Below, piece by piece: positions 1 through 11,090 of a stretch of DNA of 64,000 nt. The notes under the pieces are model-generated. The model did no database searches. It saw only the letters and a list, made by a program, of their open reading frames with translations, and had not been told where the DNA came from. Source of the stretch: Gammaproteobacteria bacterium. Lineage in GTDB: Bacteria; Pseudomonadota; Gammaproteobacteria; Arenicellales; JAJDZL01. The stretch's first letter is position 1; every line of letters begins with the position of its first letter. Location of the stretch: the NCBI GenBank assembly GCA_022823625.1, contig JAJEHQ010000019.1, positions 1 to 64,000 on the forward strand. Reading direction: 5' to 3'. The position numbers were made by a program, and so were the translations under genes.

Positions 1-67
1 AGTCCTGATTTCTTCCAGTTTCATGATCGTCTTCATCCGCCTATGATGAACCCGATCACCTCGGTTT

Positions 68-124
68 TTCAGACTCATTTCTCGTTGGAAACGGAATCCT
101 GCTTCAGACTCATTTCTCGTTGGA
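68..124. repeat. Two direct copies of a 22-bp repeat
   Basis: A 22-bp unit beginning TTCAGACTCATTTCTCGTTG occurs at 68-89 and again, identical, at 103-124, with a 13-bp non-repeated spacer (35-bp period). Only two copies are visible, and the sequence before 68 does not continue the pattern. It lies between the window edge and hflK, in DNA where no gene is recognised. It could be a small tandem duplication or a paired protein-binding site. The repeat identity is read directly; any function is unknown. Confidence 0.8.
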
Positions 125-263
125 CAACACTCCCTCTTCTATGCATAGGTCTAAAATCGTATAATTGAACCTCCAGCGTATCCTTTCGAATCGAGGCGGG
201 CACATACGCGCTGCCTTGAATAAGGGAAACATCACATATTTTAACGTTGAGGTTGTAATTCAA

Positions 264-1511
264 ATGCCGTGGGATGAACCCGACAAGGGTCGTCAGGATA
301 AAAACTCCGGACAACGGGGAGGATCCTCAGGTCCGCCCGAAATAGATGAAATCGTAAGCGACATTCAAGACAAATTTTCGCGGGTATTCTCGAGTTTTGG
401 TAACAGGGGTAGTTCAGGTGGTCCCGGTGACCCCTCTGATACGAGACCGAGGTCTCCAAGAAGACGCGGAGCCCGAAAGTCACTGATTGGGCTCGCACTG
501 TTGGTGATTATTGGTTTGTGGGTATCAAGCGGGCTTTATGTCGTTGAACAAGGTGAGCAGGGCGTTGAACTTCGATTCGGCAAATATACCCAGACAACCG
601 ATGCAGGTCTTCGATGGCACTTGCCATTCCCCATTGAACAGGTTCTGATCGTCAATGTTCAGAAGGTCAATACAGTCGAAGTTGGCTATCGAGTCAGCGA
701 GCGGAACCGAACAATAACGCCAGTTACACGCGAAGCTCTTATGTTGACTGCAGATGAGAATATTATCGATATTCAGTTTGCAGTGCAGTATGACATTAAA
801 GACCCCAAAGACCTGTTGTTCAATGTCAGTGATCCAATTCACTTGGTAGTACGCCAGGCCACTGAAAGCGCAGTTCGAGAAATTGTCGGTGGCAACACGA
901 TGGACTTCGCGATTACAGAGGGCCGGGCCGAAATTGCACGCGATACCCGCAGCCTGTTGCAGGAAATTCTTGATCGATATAAAACAGGTGTGAATGTAAG
1001 AGCGGTAGAAATGCAGAACGCACAGCCGCCAGCTGAAGTGAAAGCGGCTTTTGATGACGCGGTGAAAGCTCGGGAAGACGAAGAACGACTAAAAAATGAA
1101 GCGGAAGCTTACGCCAATGACGTAATTCCGAGAGCACGAGGTCAGGCTGCTAGAATTATTCAGGAAGCAGAAGGCTATAAGGCTAGTATTGTTGCCCGAG
1201 CAGAGGGTGAGGCTTCTAGATTTGAACAGATTTACGATGAATATCGAAAGGCGCCACAAATTACCCGAGACCGCTTGTATCTTGAGTCCTTGGAAGAAGT
1301 TCTGAACAATTCAACAAAATTGCTAATTGATCAGCAAAATAGCAACAACATCATTTATCTACCGCTTGATCAAATCATTCAACGACGCAATAGCGGTGCT
1401 TCGAATACCAATGACGGCAGAATTGGTCAGATTGACGATCAGTCCGATCTGATTAGCAGTTCCAATCGTCCAAACCGCACCGATACTCGCGACCGGCGCA
1501 TTGGCGGTTAG
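264..1511 (+). CDS. hflK: HflK, SPFH-domain subunit of the FtsH-regulating HflKC complex
   Basis: HflK is an inner-membrane SPFH/prohibitin-family protein that forms a periplasmic cage with HflC and restrains the membrane protease FtsH. The protein (415 aa from this start) begins MPWDEPDKG and has a Gly/Pro-rich cytoplasmic stretch. One membrane segment follows at about residues 75-95 (LIGLALLVIIGLWVSSGLYV), then the SPFH core (EQGEQGVELRFGK) and a long Ala/Glu-rich helical region. The frame is open upstream to 165, but MPWDEP matches the family N-terminus, so the ATG at 264 is preferred. It is followed after 27 bp by hflC. The partly seen ftsH gene lies at the other end of the window, not adjacent. 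Confidence 0.95.
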   Translation: MPWDEPDKGRQDKNSGQRGGSSGPPEIDEIVSDIQDKFSRVFSSFGNRGSSGGPGDPSDTRPRSPRRRGARKSLIGLALLVIIGLWVSSGLYVVEQGEQGVELRFGKYTQTTDAGLRWHLPFPIEQVLIVNVQKVNTVEVGYRVSERNRTITPVTREALMLTADENIIDIQFAVQYDIKDPKDLLFNVSDPIHLVVRQATESAVREIVGGNTMDFAITEGRAEIARDTRSLLQEILDRYKTGVNVRAVEMQNAQPPAEVKAAFDDAVKAREDEERLKNEAEAYANDVIPRARGQAARIIQEAEGYKASIVARAEGEASRFEQIYDEYRKAPQITRDRLYLESLEEVLNNSTKLLIDQQNSNNIIYLPLDQIIQRRNSGASNTNDGRIGQIDDQSDLISSSNRPNRTDTRDRRIGG

Positions 1512-1538
1512 TCGCAGCAAGAATCTGAGGAAAGAAAA

Positions 1539-2492
1539 ATGTCAGTCAAAGCATTAGTGCTGGGAGTCGTAGCAGTTATTCTCGGCGTGTTAGTTTATGA
1601 GACCATTTACTACGTCGATGAGCGTGAAAAGGCTATTATTTTCCAATTTGGGCGAATTGTCGAATCACACGATAAACCCGGATTGCACTTCAAAAAACCA
1701 TTCATCAATAGCGTCCAGTACTACGATGCTCGTATTCAGACGATGGATGCTGATCCGGAACTGTACCTGACCGGCGAGAAAAAGAACCTGGTTGTTGACT
1801 CCTTTGCAAAGTGGAGAATTCGGGATGTTGCAAAATACTACGTCACGGTCAGTGGTTTGCAGTCCAATGCTCGTGCCCGACTTGCACAGCGGGTGAATGA
1901 CAGTCTGCGGCAGGAATTTGGTAAGCGGCAAGTGCAGGATGTGATTTCTGGAGATCGTGCCGAAATTATGGAAACCGTCCGATTGTCCGTTGATAAGGAA
2001 GCATCGGAATTCGGTGTGGAAGTGGTCGATGTACGGCTAAAACGTGTCGACCTCGACCCCGAAGTTAGCGAAAGAGTGTACAGTCGAATGGAAGCTGAGC
2101 GTGCCAGAGTCGCTAAGGAACTGCGTGCGCAAGGAGCTGAAGCGGCTGAGCGTATTCGTGCAGATGCTGACCGCCAGAGGGAAATTACGGTTGCAAACGC
2201 CTACCGGGAAGCCCAACAAATTCGCGGTGAAGGCGACGCAATTTCGACTCTGACCTATGCCAACGCGTACGGGCGCGATGCTGAATTTTACCGGCTGTAT
2301 CGCAGTCTTCTTGCATATCGCAACACTTTTCAGAGTAAAGATGATTTGCTGATTTTAGAACCTAATTCAGAGTTCTTCAGGTTCTTTAAAGGTTCTGTGG
2401 AATCCGCAGTGAAAGATAGCATGCCACTCGGATTGAACGCCATTTCAGATGTGGATGGCGCTGCCACAACAATGAGTGAGTCAGGCGGCTAA
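1539..2492 (+). CDS. hflC: HflC, SPFH-domain partner of HflK
   Basis: This is the second subunit of the HflKC complex that modulates FtsH proteolysis in the inner membrane. It has 317 aa, with an N-terminal membrane anchor at about residues 5-22 followed by the SPFH domain (DEREKAIIFQFGRIV, then KPGLHFKKPF). An Arg/Ala/Glu-rich helical segment follows (about 180-240). The length is slightly under that of E. coli HflC. The start ATG is preceded by GAGGAAAGAAAA, a good ribosome-binding site. It sits between hflK and the DUF2065 gene in the standard gammaproteobacterial order. Confidence 0.95.
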   Translation: MSVKALVLGVVAVILGVLVYETIYYVDEREKAIIFQFGRIVESHDKPGLHFKKPFINSVQYYDARIQTMDADPELYLTGEKKNLVVDSFAKWRIRDVAKYYVTVSGLQSNARARLAQRVNDSLRQEFGKRQVQDVISGDRAEIMETVRLSVDKEASEFGVEVVDVRLKRVDLDPEVSERVYSRMEAERARVAKELRAQGAEAAERIRADADRQREITVANAYREAQQIRGEGDAISTLTYANAYGRDAEFYRLYRSLLAYRNTFQSKDDLLILEPNSEFFRFFKGSVESAVKDSMPLGLNAISDVDGAATTMSESGG

Positions 2493-2515
2493 TCTCGCAA
2501 ATCAATCATCGCGAC

Positions 2516-2713
2516 GTGAATGTCTGGCAGGTCATTCTGGCGGCCGTGGGACTGGTTCTGGTGATTGAGGGTGCGGTTTACTTTGCTTTACCGGATGTCT
2601 CCCGTCAGTTACTGAAAAGGCTGCTTGAAACCAGAGTTGGGGTGTTGCGTCGGATTGGTATGATTTCAGTTGCTATAGGATTAGGGCTGATCTGGCTTGC
2701 CACTACGTTGTAA
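2516..2713 (+). CDS. yjeT: DUF2065 family small membrane protein (YjeT-like)
   Basis: This 65-aa protein has two hydrophobic segments (about residues 5-25 and 45-63) around a basic loop (RQLLKRLLETRVGVLRR). It matches the DUF2065/YjeT family, which in many gammaproteobacteria lies between hflC and hisZ or purA, as here. It starts with GTG at 2516, 23 bp after the hflC stop. No molecular function is established for the family. The position suggests co-transcription with hflKC. Confidence 0.85.
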   Translation: MNVWQVILAAVGLVLVIEGAVYFALPDVSRQLLKRLLETRVGVLRRIGMISVAIGLGLIWLATTL

Positions 2714-2807
2714 ACTCTGATAGACGGATTTTTTGGTCGCCGGGATTTCATTCTGAAACCAGGCTTTATCGAACTCTTACTTTCCCCATTTCCATAAACT
2801 CTGATCC

Positions 2808-5293
<2,486 letters not shown>

Positions 5294-5313
5294 TTCAAAG
5301 CGGGTAATTTCGA

Positions 5314-5787
5314 TCAATCCTCCGTGACGAAAGAGTCACCTACAGATAGCGTTCCACCTTGATTGATTTGTGCTCGCAGTCCTGCCCTGCCTCGCCATAG
5401 CTTGACCAGTTTTGGATGTCCGGTCAGGCCACTGAGATATGTACATGGTTCGCAATATCGCATACCAGTTAGTGTCAATTCTCCAACCTGAAATGTTTGG
5501 CCGACGAGGCTGTTGAGATCAATTCCACGAGTAACGACGTTTCTCCTTGATTGTGCGTATTCAAGTTGAATGCCATGTTCCTCATGCAATTGTTCAAATG
5601 CCTCTGATTCAATCAGGGTGATTTCCTGGTCAGGCTCTATATTGGGTTTCGAAAAACTGCCTGAAAGGGAATAGTAGCGGTCGCCAATTATTCCACGGCC
5701 AGCAACGGCTGTCACTGATTCGACTGCATTCATATCTGATTCCGGTTCCGGAGTAATGAATATACCGATAACGGTTGCTTTGGACAT
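5314..5787 (-). CDS. MOSC domain protein
   Basis: This 157-aa protein has the MOSC (molybdenum cofactor sulfurase C-terminal) fold signature: GRGIIGDRYY near residue 33, an ESEAF segment, SRRNVVTRG, and the cysteine-containing YCEPCTYL near residue 112. MOSC domains bind sulfur-carrying or molybdenum-cofactor groups, the conserved Cys being the likely ligand. The substrate of this stand-alone form is unknown. It is convergent with purA. Short MOSC proteins of this size are common in Proteobacteria. Confidence 0.85.
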   Translation of the reverse strand: MSKATVIGIFITPEPESDMNAVESVTAVAGRGIIGDRYYSLSGSFSKPNIEPDQEITLIESEAFEQLHEEHGIQLEYAQSRRNVVTRGIDLNSLVGQTFQVGELTLTGMRYCEPCTYLSGLTGHPKLVKLWRGRAGLRAQINQGGTLSVGDSFVTED

Positions 5788-5877
5788 TCCAGATTTTTCC
5801 TAGTTTAGATGGGACAAATAGTCCAGAGTGCGAGGGTCATGTTTTGGAATCCATTTAGTGAATATACGGGGGTTGCC

Positions 5878-5970
5878 ATGTCACAGAAAACTCCGGGGAA
5901 AGCCCACCCAACTGGGCTCACTTTTATACAGATCGCGGATATGGTCGGCGACAACGAAACCGGCTATCAG
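5878..5970 (+). pseudogene. Remnant of the N-terminus of an IS1595-family transposase
   Basis: From the ATG at 5878 the frame reads MSQKTPGKAHPTGLTF, then IQIADMVGDNETGYQV. This resembles the conserved start of IS1595-type transposases, including the intact copy in this window, which begins MTKKAPGRSYRKGISLIELT. Similarity is lost after about 30 codons; the zinc-ribbon and DDE/N domains are absent, and the frame runs into the 3' end of the convergent rhodanese gene. It is best read as debris of an old insertion from a different IS1595 subgroup. Because the match is short, chance similarity cannot be excluded. Confidence 0.5.
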
Positions 5971-5972
5971 GT

Positions 5973-6368
5973 TCAACATCCGCAGACCAGTTCCTTTCCG
6001 GCCTGTGCTTTCCTGCCATCGGTGGCGTAGCCGTCGCGTTTCCACCAGTCCAGTCCGCCAATCAACTCGCGTACTTCAAAGCCAAGGGACAACAATTTGA
6101 GAGCGGTTTTGGTCGAAGCATTACAGCCGATGCCGTCGCAATAACAGACGTAGGTTTTGGACTTGTCGAGAATCGCCGTCGTAGTGGTCGACAGTTCCCG
6201 GTGTGGTAGGTTGACCGCGCCGGGTATGTGTTCTTGCGCGTAAGCCTCAGCCGTTCGGCCATCGACGACGATAAGGGGTTCACCGTTTCCAAGAGCCTCG
6301 AAGACATCCCACGAGTCCATCTCGTGAGCGAGTTTGTTTTGGTAAAACTTCATTTGTTCCTTATTCAT
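5973..6368 (-). CDS. Single-domain rhodanese-like protein
   Basis: This 131-aa protein consists of one rhodanese domain. It has the early IVVDGRTAEAYAQEHIPGAVNLPHR segment in which DGR and HIPGA are typical, and the catalytic loop YCDGIGCNAS around residue 75, with Cys as the likely persulfide acceptor. IGGLDWWKRDG near the end is characteristic of a small rhodanese subgroup. It probably acts in cytoplasmic sulfur transfer; no signal peptide is seen. The protein ends in CGC. Its 3' end abuts the decayed transposase fragment. Confidence 0.85.
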   Translation of the reverse strand: MNKEQMKFYQNKLAHEMDSWDVFEALGNGEPLIVVDGRTAEAYAQEHIPGAVNLPHRELSTTTTAILDKSKTYVCYCDGIGCNASTKTALKLLSLGFEVRELIGGLDWWKRDGYATDGRKAQAGKELVCGC

Positions 6369-6775
6369 GACTGGTACGAATCAAAATGTCACACTAGCAT
6401 TAAACGGGTGGAGTCCGGTTGACGAAGCTGAAAAAAAGAGGTTTTTTGAGTTCAGAACAGTTCCCCTCCCCACCAAACCTGCGTGCAGATTTGGTTCCCC
6501 TAATTTTGTGCGATCGGATGTTTTCTTTTCGCAGAGGATGTAATCTGTCCTAGTATCTCTACATACCTTCAGTTCAATCAACAGACCCTCTTTATTTTAC
6601 TTGGATGATTTGATATTGGAAAAGCAAAGACATTGTGACGTATTCCCAAGAATCCGCAGTCAAACACGCAAAGGATGAAAACAATCGTGTCCATCATGTG
6701 TAATTAGAATTATTAGAAACTACTTGGTAAGAGGCCTCAGGACACGAGAGTTTCTGAGTAAATAATTCTGAAACA
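6369..6775. other. Intergenic region with a strong hairpin
   Basis: No gene is supported in these 407 bp. The main feature is an inverted repeat at 6472-6495, ACCAAA-C-CTGC-GT-GCAG-A-TTTGGT, a near-perfect stem with one internal mismatch, flanked by C-rich runs. There is also an A-run/T-run pair near 6430-6450. Neither resembles a named RNA family. Confidence 0.5.
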
Positions 6776-7063
6776 TCAGATGCCTTCGACAATTGTAATA
6801 TCGGCAATACCTGCATCTTTTCGATACATCCGCGCATTTTGGTATTCCTCGGAACGGTAGCAGGCGAGTGCGTCTTCATATGACGCAAATTCGATGACTA
6901 CATTGCGGGTTCGGCCGCTACCTTCCATGACTTCATAATTCCCACCTCGTGCGAGAATTTTCGCACCGTACTTTTCAAATGCTGGTGGTGCAGATGTGAC
7001 GTATTTTTGGTATTCGTCCATATCGGTAACGGTAACGTGAGCAATCCAGTATGCTTTAGCCAT
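6776..7063 (-). CDS. DUF1330 family protein
   Basis: This 95-aa protein begins MAKAYWIAHVTVTDMDEYQKY and has the DUF1330 pattern (a ferredoxin-like dimeric alpha/beta barrel): AYWIAHVTVTD, the central KYGAKILARGG, and a following VIEFASYEDALACYRSEEYQ segment. The ATG at 7063 is preferred over an upstream ATG at 7117 because the family starts close to this methionine. The function of DUF1330 proteins is not established. It stands alone, with no operon partner in the same direction close by. Confidence 0.85.
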   Translation of the reverse strand: MAKAYWIAHVTVTDMDEYQKYVTSAPPAFEKYGAKILARGGNYEVMEGSGRTRNVVIEFASYEDALACYRSEEYQNARMYRKDAGIADITIVEGI

Positions 7064-7403
7064 AGTTAGAAACTCTCCAATCATCTGGTAGTCAAATAAT
7101 GAACTGACGAAGTTCAATTCAAACCCTGACTTTATATCATTCAGAGGTTTTCGAATATCAGATGAATAGTAATTGTGGTTTGCTTGTTTTGATTTTTTTA
7201 CTCATCACTGAAACCAAAAGTTGCTGCAACAGTGTTTGAAATCACTTCTACCACCTAGTACTGAATTGGCAGATCAATAGTCGGGGTTACGACCTTCTTG
7301 GCTTGGTGACAGTATTGAATACGGCAATTTCTGACAACAGAATCCAAGATTGAAATTAACATACCACTAATAGTCAAATATTGGTTTTGAAAAGTCATCG
7401 ATT

Positions 7404-7940
7404 ATGTCGATAATTCATCAAGTTTTCACTTTGATTTTGCGTTTGTTCTTGAGATTGACTTGGCGACTTCGCAAAAAATTTTATGGACAGCGGTTTGATG
7501 AAGATGAATTGAATCAAAGCATTCAACGATATCATCACATGGATGAAGATCTTCCGGATGATATCGAAGATATTCTTGAGATATCAGCACTTCTCGAAAT
7601 TCGTGAATACGACTACTTTAACTTGGCCTATTCATGGTGGTTCGGCCAATCGCCAAATAGCCGAGTTTTGGAAAGTTATTTTGCCCGGTATATGTTCAAC
7701 AAAATAGTTCCTCACTGGGTGCGGGGATACTCACGAATGATTTTAGACCTGCAATCACAGGGAGTATTGAATAAGGAGGAACTGGGCATTTCCAAACTGC
7801 CGGATGCAACCCCGCAATCTGTGCGAGCCGGATTGCGTTATTTTGTGATGCTACTCATTACAATGGGACTCTTGGTATTGATTGCCGAAGTGGCGGTTAA
7901 ATTCAGAGTTGTGAAGTGCCTGCTTCCACCATGTTACTGA
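7404..7940 (+). CDS. Hypothetical membrane protein upstream of the VirD4-like gene
   Basis: I do not recognise this 178-aa protein. It has an N-terminal hydrophobic/basic segment (about residues 5-25) and an acidic, Asp/Glu-rich middle (DEDLPDDIEDILE). A Trp/Tyr-rich stretch (YSWWFGQSPNS) follows, and a clear membrane helix lies near the C-terminus (about 145-165), ending KCLLPPCY. It is 16 bp upstream of a 56-aa membrane protein gene and 305 bp before the VirD4-like ATPase, all on the same strand, so the three may form one unit. No function can be assigned. Confidence 0.6.
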   Translation: MSIIHQVFTLILRLFLRLTWRLRKKFYGQRFDEDELNQSIQRYHHMDEDLPDDIEDILEISALLEIREYDYFNLAYSWWFGQSPNSRVLESYFARYMFNKIVPHWVRGYSRMILDLQSQGVLNKEELGISKLPDATPQSVRAGLRYFVMLLITMGLLVLIAEVAVKFRVVKCLLPPCY

Positions 7941-7956
7941 TATGGCGTATCTATAG

Positions 7957-8127
7957 ATGGGCTTGGATATCTTTTTTCTAATAATTACTGGTGTTGTGGC
8001 TTATCACGCGCTCACGCATCGAAACGAAGAGGGGGAGAGAGACACGGTTCGGCTTCTCTTTGGCAGCATTGCACTTTTGTTTTTCTTTCGCGTTTTATTT
8101 GTTGATGTGCTGCAGCTCTGGAGTTAA
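7957..8127 (+). CDS. Small two-helix membrane protein (56 aa), hypothetical
   Basis: This short frame starts with ATG at 7957, 16 bp after the preceding stop. It encodes a 56-aa protein starting MGLDIFFLIITGVVAYHALT and ending VLFVDVLQLWS. It has two hydrophobic helices (about 3-19 and 33-52) separated by a charged loop (HRNEEGERDT), a sensible membrane topology. The tight spacing and composition support a real gene. I know no family for it. It may assist the membrane-anchored VirD4-like ATPase encoded next, but that is inference. Confidence 0.55.
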   Translation: MGLDIFFLIITGVVAYHALTHRNEEGERDTVRLLFGSIALLFFFRVLFVDVLQLWS

Positions 8128-8244
8128 TAATTGGAACAGGGTTCGCACATTGATGCTAAATTACTTTAAATCTGATATTCGATACGGTCAGACTGAATTG
8201 CTAACGTAGGAGGTTAGTCTTTTCCGGAAATCAAGGATTGAATA

Positions 8245-10740
8245 TTGCCTGCACGAAGCTTGGCAACTGGCATTCGACGCAAAAAAATGGGCTTGTTCTC
8301 AATCTTCGATACTTTCATTTCGACGGTCTTTTATTCGTCGAAGTTTAATTCCCACCTGACTGTACTCTTTATTGGGTTCTTTCTCATAGCCGGCTTGCGT
8401 GTCGCACTGATGTTCCGCGAGCACCCGAACTGGATCACCTTCTGCATTCGAATGGGTTTTGGAGTCCTCCCTGTAGCGGTTTGTGTCTTGCTGATACTTC
8501 ACTTAATTTCTAAGTCCTGGGGAACAGTTGAATGGAACTGGGTTTCGCAGAGCCACATGATCTCCGGATTCGTTGGAATCTTTGCCGGTATAGCGACTGC
8601 CTATCTTCTGGGTCGATTATTTGAACCCAAGATCATCAATTACTTGCACCAAAAAACGCTTAGCTCTGGCCTACAGGACCAGTTGACGGATATCAGGACA
8701 GTCGAGCAGAACTTTTACGACCGTCCAGATGCCGATATCGAGAAGGAAACTGAAGCGGCGATTACAAATGACCGAATTTATCTCGGTCAGGATGCAGCGG
8801 GAAATGCAGTTTCGATCAACAGAGACATGTGGAAAACTTCTCATGTTCAGATTATGGGTCCACCAGGTGCCGGCAAGGGCGTACAGGCCGGTGTTACGCT
8901 GACACAATCACTGTTCTATGGTGATGCGGTGTTTGTTTTCGATCCGAAAGAAGACGAATGGGCGCCTAGTGTTTACAGGGCAGCATGTAAAAGGGCAAAG
9001 GTTCCGTTTACATTTGTCGATTTACGTCAACCTACACCACAGATCAATCCGATTCTCAAAGCCTCTATGGATGAGGTGGAAGAAATGCTCTACGCAGGTC
9101 TGGAGCTGGGACGAAGAGGAAATGCTGCTGATTTCTACAGACTGGATGATCGTAAAGCCGCCAGAATTGCCGCTTCATTTGTGGCCGATTGCACAATGAC
9201 GCTGAGTGAAATTGGCAGCAAAACTCGAAGTTCAGCCAACGACGAACTGATGGCTGGTGGTAAGGCGTTTTTCGCGGCACTTGAAGAAATCAGTGGTTTG
9301 GAGTGTACGCAAACTAAAGAAGGTGTCGATTTGAGTGCGAGAATTGAAGAAGGAGGTTGCACCTACATTGTCGGCTCCGTGAGAAATGAGCCGATCATCA
9401 CGCTACAGAAAATGCTATTTGTTCGATTGATCCAGTTAATTGAAAGGTCAAGAGGCAGCAAACGTCACTGCTCAATTTTTCTTGATGAATTCAAATATCT
9501 GCTAAGCCTTCCGGCATTGAACGCTCTTGGCACGATCCGTGACAAGGGCTGCAACATTCTGCTCGCGCACCAGTCATTGGGAGACTTTGCCAGTTGCGGG
9601 GCCGACCTTAGGGAACTGTCGGTACGAGCGACAGTTCTTGATACGACACCAATAAAGTGGCTCTATCGTCCAGCGGACTATGCTACTGCGACTTGGATTT
9701 CCAATCAGACAGGGGAAATTTTGGTATCCACTCAAAACATGCAGGCTGAACGAAACATTGAACTGTCTGAATCGCTCTCTTCGTCTCGATCGGTTGGTGA
9801 GACAACGCGCAATCTGATTGATGTGAATACTGTACTGAGCCTGCCAAAGGCTTGTGCGGTTTGCATAGGAGCAGGGCTACCCAAACTGGCATTTGCAAAG
9901 GCAATGCGAGTTGTCAAGACTACAACTGAAATTACAGTTGCGGAATTAGCGGTTGACCCGGGTGTCGATTTACTGACACAGGTGAAAGATAACATTGATG
10001 AATTTGAACAGCCAGGCAACATGCCAGCGATTGATTGGGGAGGAGACCCAGGCGAAGCGATATTGCACTATCTGTTTGGCGAGATGTGGACGCATGTCGA
10101 CATCATCAGTGAGTTGTTAGCAGGAGTAAGTGAGGAACAACTGAGCCAAGTACTGAATGAATTGTCAAAAGCGAAGATGATTCGATGTGTGGAAATTTCT
10201 TTCATTGAAAATTCTTCGGCACAAATTTGGGGAATTACCGCTTACGGAATAAACAGCGTTCGAGAGAAAATTCCCGATGCGGAAAATCGACGCGCTTTCA
10301 GAAAGAATTCTGTTAACCCTGTTTCGTTTAGGCATCAGTTAGACATTCAGCGACTTCGAATCACGGCGGAGCGAAGCGGCTGGTATGATTGGACCAAGTG
10401 CAGTGGCGCCGAACGTTTCAGTAAGAAACGTGGAATATTTCCAGATGTTGTGGCGACGCGTCCAGACGGTGTGAGAGTAGCAATAGAAGTCGAGCGGACT
10501 GTAAAGTCCAAAAATCGATATCCCAGAATAATGGAATCCCATCTTCATGCAAGAAAATTTGGTCAGTGGGATGAGATAATTTATTTGTGTCCCGATGCCC
10601 GTATTAAGCGTCGTTTAGAGAACATCTATTCGGAGATTGAAGAAGTCGACTATTTTGGAAATCCAGTGAAAATCACGGATCAGCACAGACAACACTTTAG
10701 GTTCTATTCCTACGATGAAAATTGGACGGGTGCTCATTGA
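8245..10740 (+). CDS. VirD4/TraG-like coupling ATPase with C-terminal nuclease-like domain
   Basis: A protein of about 831 aa. Three N-terminal membrane helices lie at about residues 38-55, 70-88 and 104-123. A P-loop ATPase of the VirD4/TraG/TraD coupling-protein type follows, with Walker A GPPGAGKG at 205-212, Walker B SIFLDEF at 410-416 and the AHQSLGDF sensor segment near 441. A winged-helix-like stretch covers about 600-670. The tail contains PD at 733-734 and IEVER near 747-751, like a PD-(D/E)XK or Replic_Relax nuclease core. Coupling proteins feed DNA into type IV secretion, but no relaxase, pilus or channel gene is present. The TTG at 8245 has an AAGGA site 7 nt upstream; ATG 8287 is the alternative. 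Confidence 0.8.
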   Translation: MPARSLATGIRRKKMGLFSIFDTFISTVFYSSKFNSHLTVLFIGFFLIAGLRVALMFREHPNWITFCIRMGFGVLPVAVCVLLILHLISKSWGTVEWNWVSQSHMISGFVGIFAGIATAYLLGRLFEPKIINYLHQKTLSSGLQDQLTDIRTVEQNFYDRPDADIEKETEAAITNDRIYLGQDAAGNAVSINRDMWKTSHVQIMGPPGAGKGVQAGVTLTQSLFYGDAVFVFDPKEDEWAPSVYRAACKRAKVPFTFVDLRQPTPQINPILKASMDEVEEMLYAGLELGRRGNAADFYRLDDRKAARIAASFVADCTMTLSEIGSKTRSSANDELMAGGKAFFAALEEISGLECTQTKEGVDLSARIEEGGCTYIVGSVRNEPIITLQKMLFVRLIQLIERSRGSKRHCSIFLDEFKYLLSLPALNALGTIRDKGCNILLAHQSLGDFASCGADLRELSVRATVLDTTPIKWLYRPADYATATWISNQTGEILVSTQNMQAERNIELSESLSSSRSVGETTRNLIDVNTVLSLPKACAVCIGAGLPKLAFAKAMRVVKTTTEITVAELAVDPGVDLLTQVKDNIDEFEQPGNMPAIDWGGDPGEAILHYLFGEMWTHVDIISELLAGVSEEQLSQVLNELSKAKMIRCVEISFIENSSAQIWGITAYGINSVREKIPDAENRRAFRKNSVNPVSFRHQLDIQRLRITAERSGWYDWTKCSGAERFSKKRGIFPDVVATRPDGVRVAIEVERTVKSKNRYPRIMESHLHARKFGQWDEIIYLCPDARIKRRLENIYSEIEEVDYFGNPVKITDQHRQHFRFYSYDENWTGAH

Positions 10741-11090
10741 CAATCTGAAGCGCAGGAAAATATTGATTGTCTTGTGACATATCAACTGAATCGCAACAAT
10801 CGACTTTTGGATACGGTTCCCGCATGATGACGAAGACGACGAATGGCACGGTATTAACATCGAGTGCTCAATTCCCATTTGAAGAATAAGCTCGGGGGTC
10901 AATTTCGGAGTAAACTAGCCAAATCCACTATTCATTCTTACAGTTCAGATAGTAAAATATCGACCGAGTCTAGGCGCTACTTTGTTAATCTGCAACCAAG
11001 TTTCCGCTCAGCGTCTGTTCCGAATTCAAAGTGCAGCTCCAGGTTATTGGTGATGCATGAATTATTGAAAGTTAAAGGTAAGCGACACAT
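10741..11090. other. Intergenic region without recognised features
   Basis: These 350 bp separate the VirD4-like gene from the cytochrome c gene. A 76-codon frame starting with GTG near 10864 runs through most of it, but it has no recognisable domain and a composition unlike the neighbouring genes, so I do not call it. No clear terminator or RNA was seen. Confidence 0.4.

Noticed and set aside
68-124. CRISPR array
   Set aside because: Only two repeats, 22-bp unit and 13-bp spacer are too short, and no cas genes are in the window.
5809-6100. Longer plus-strand frames through the rhodanese gene
   Set aside because: Beyond the transposase-like 30 codons they are only the antisense of the rhodanese coding sequence.
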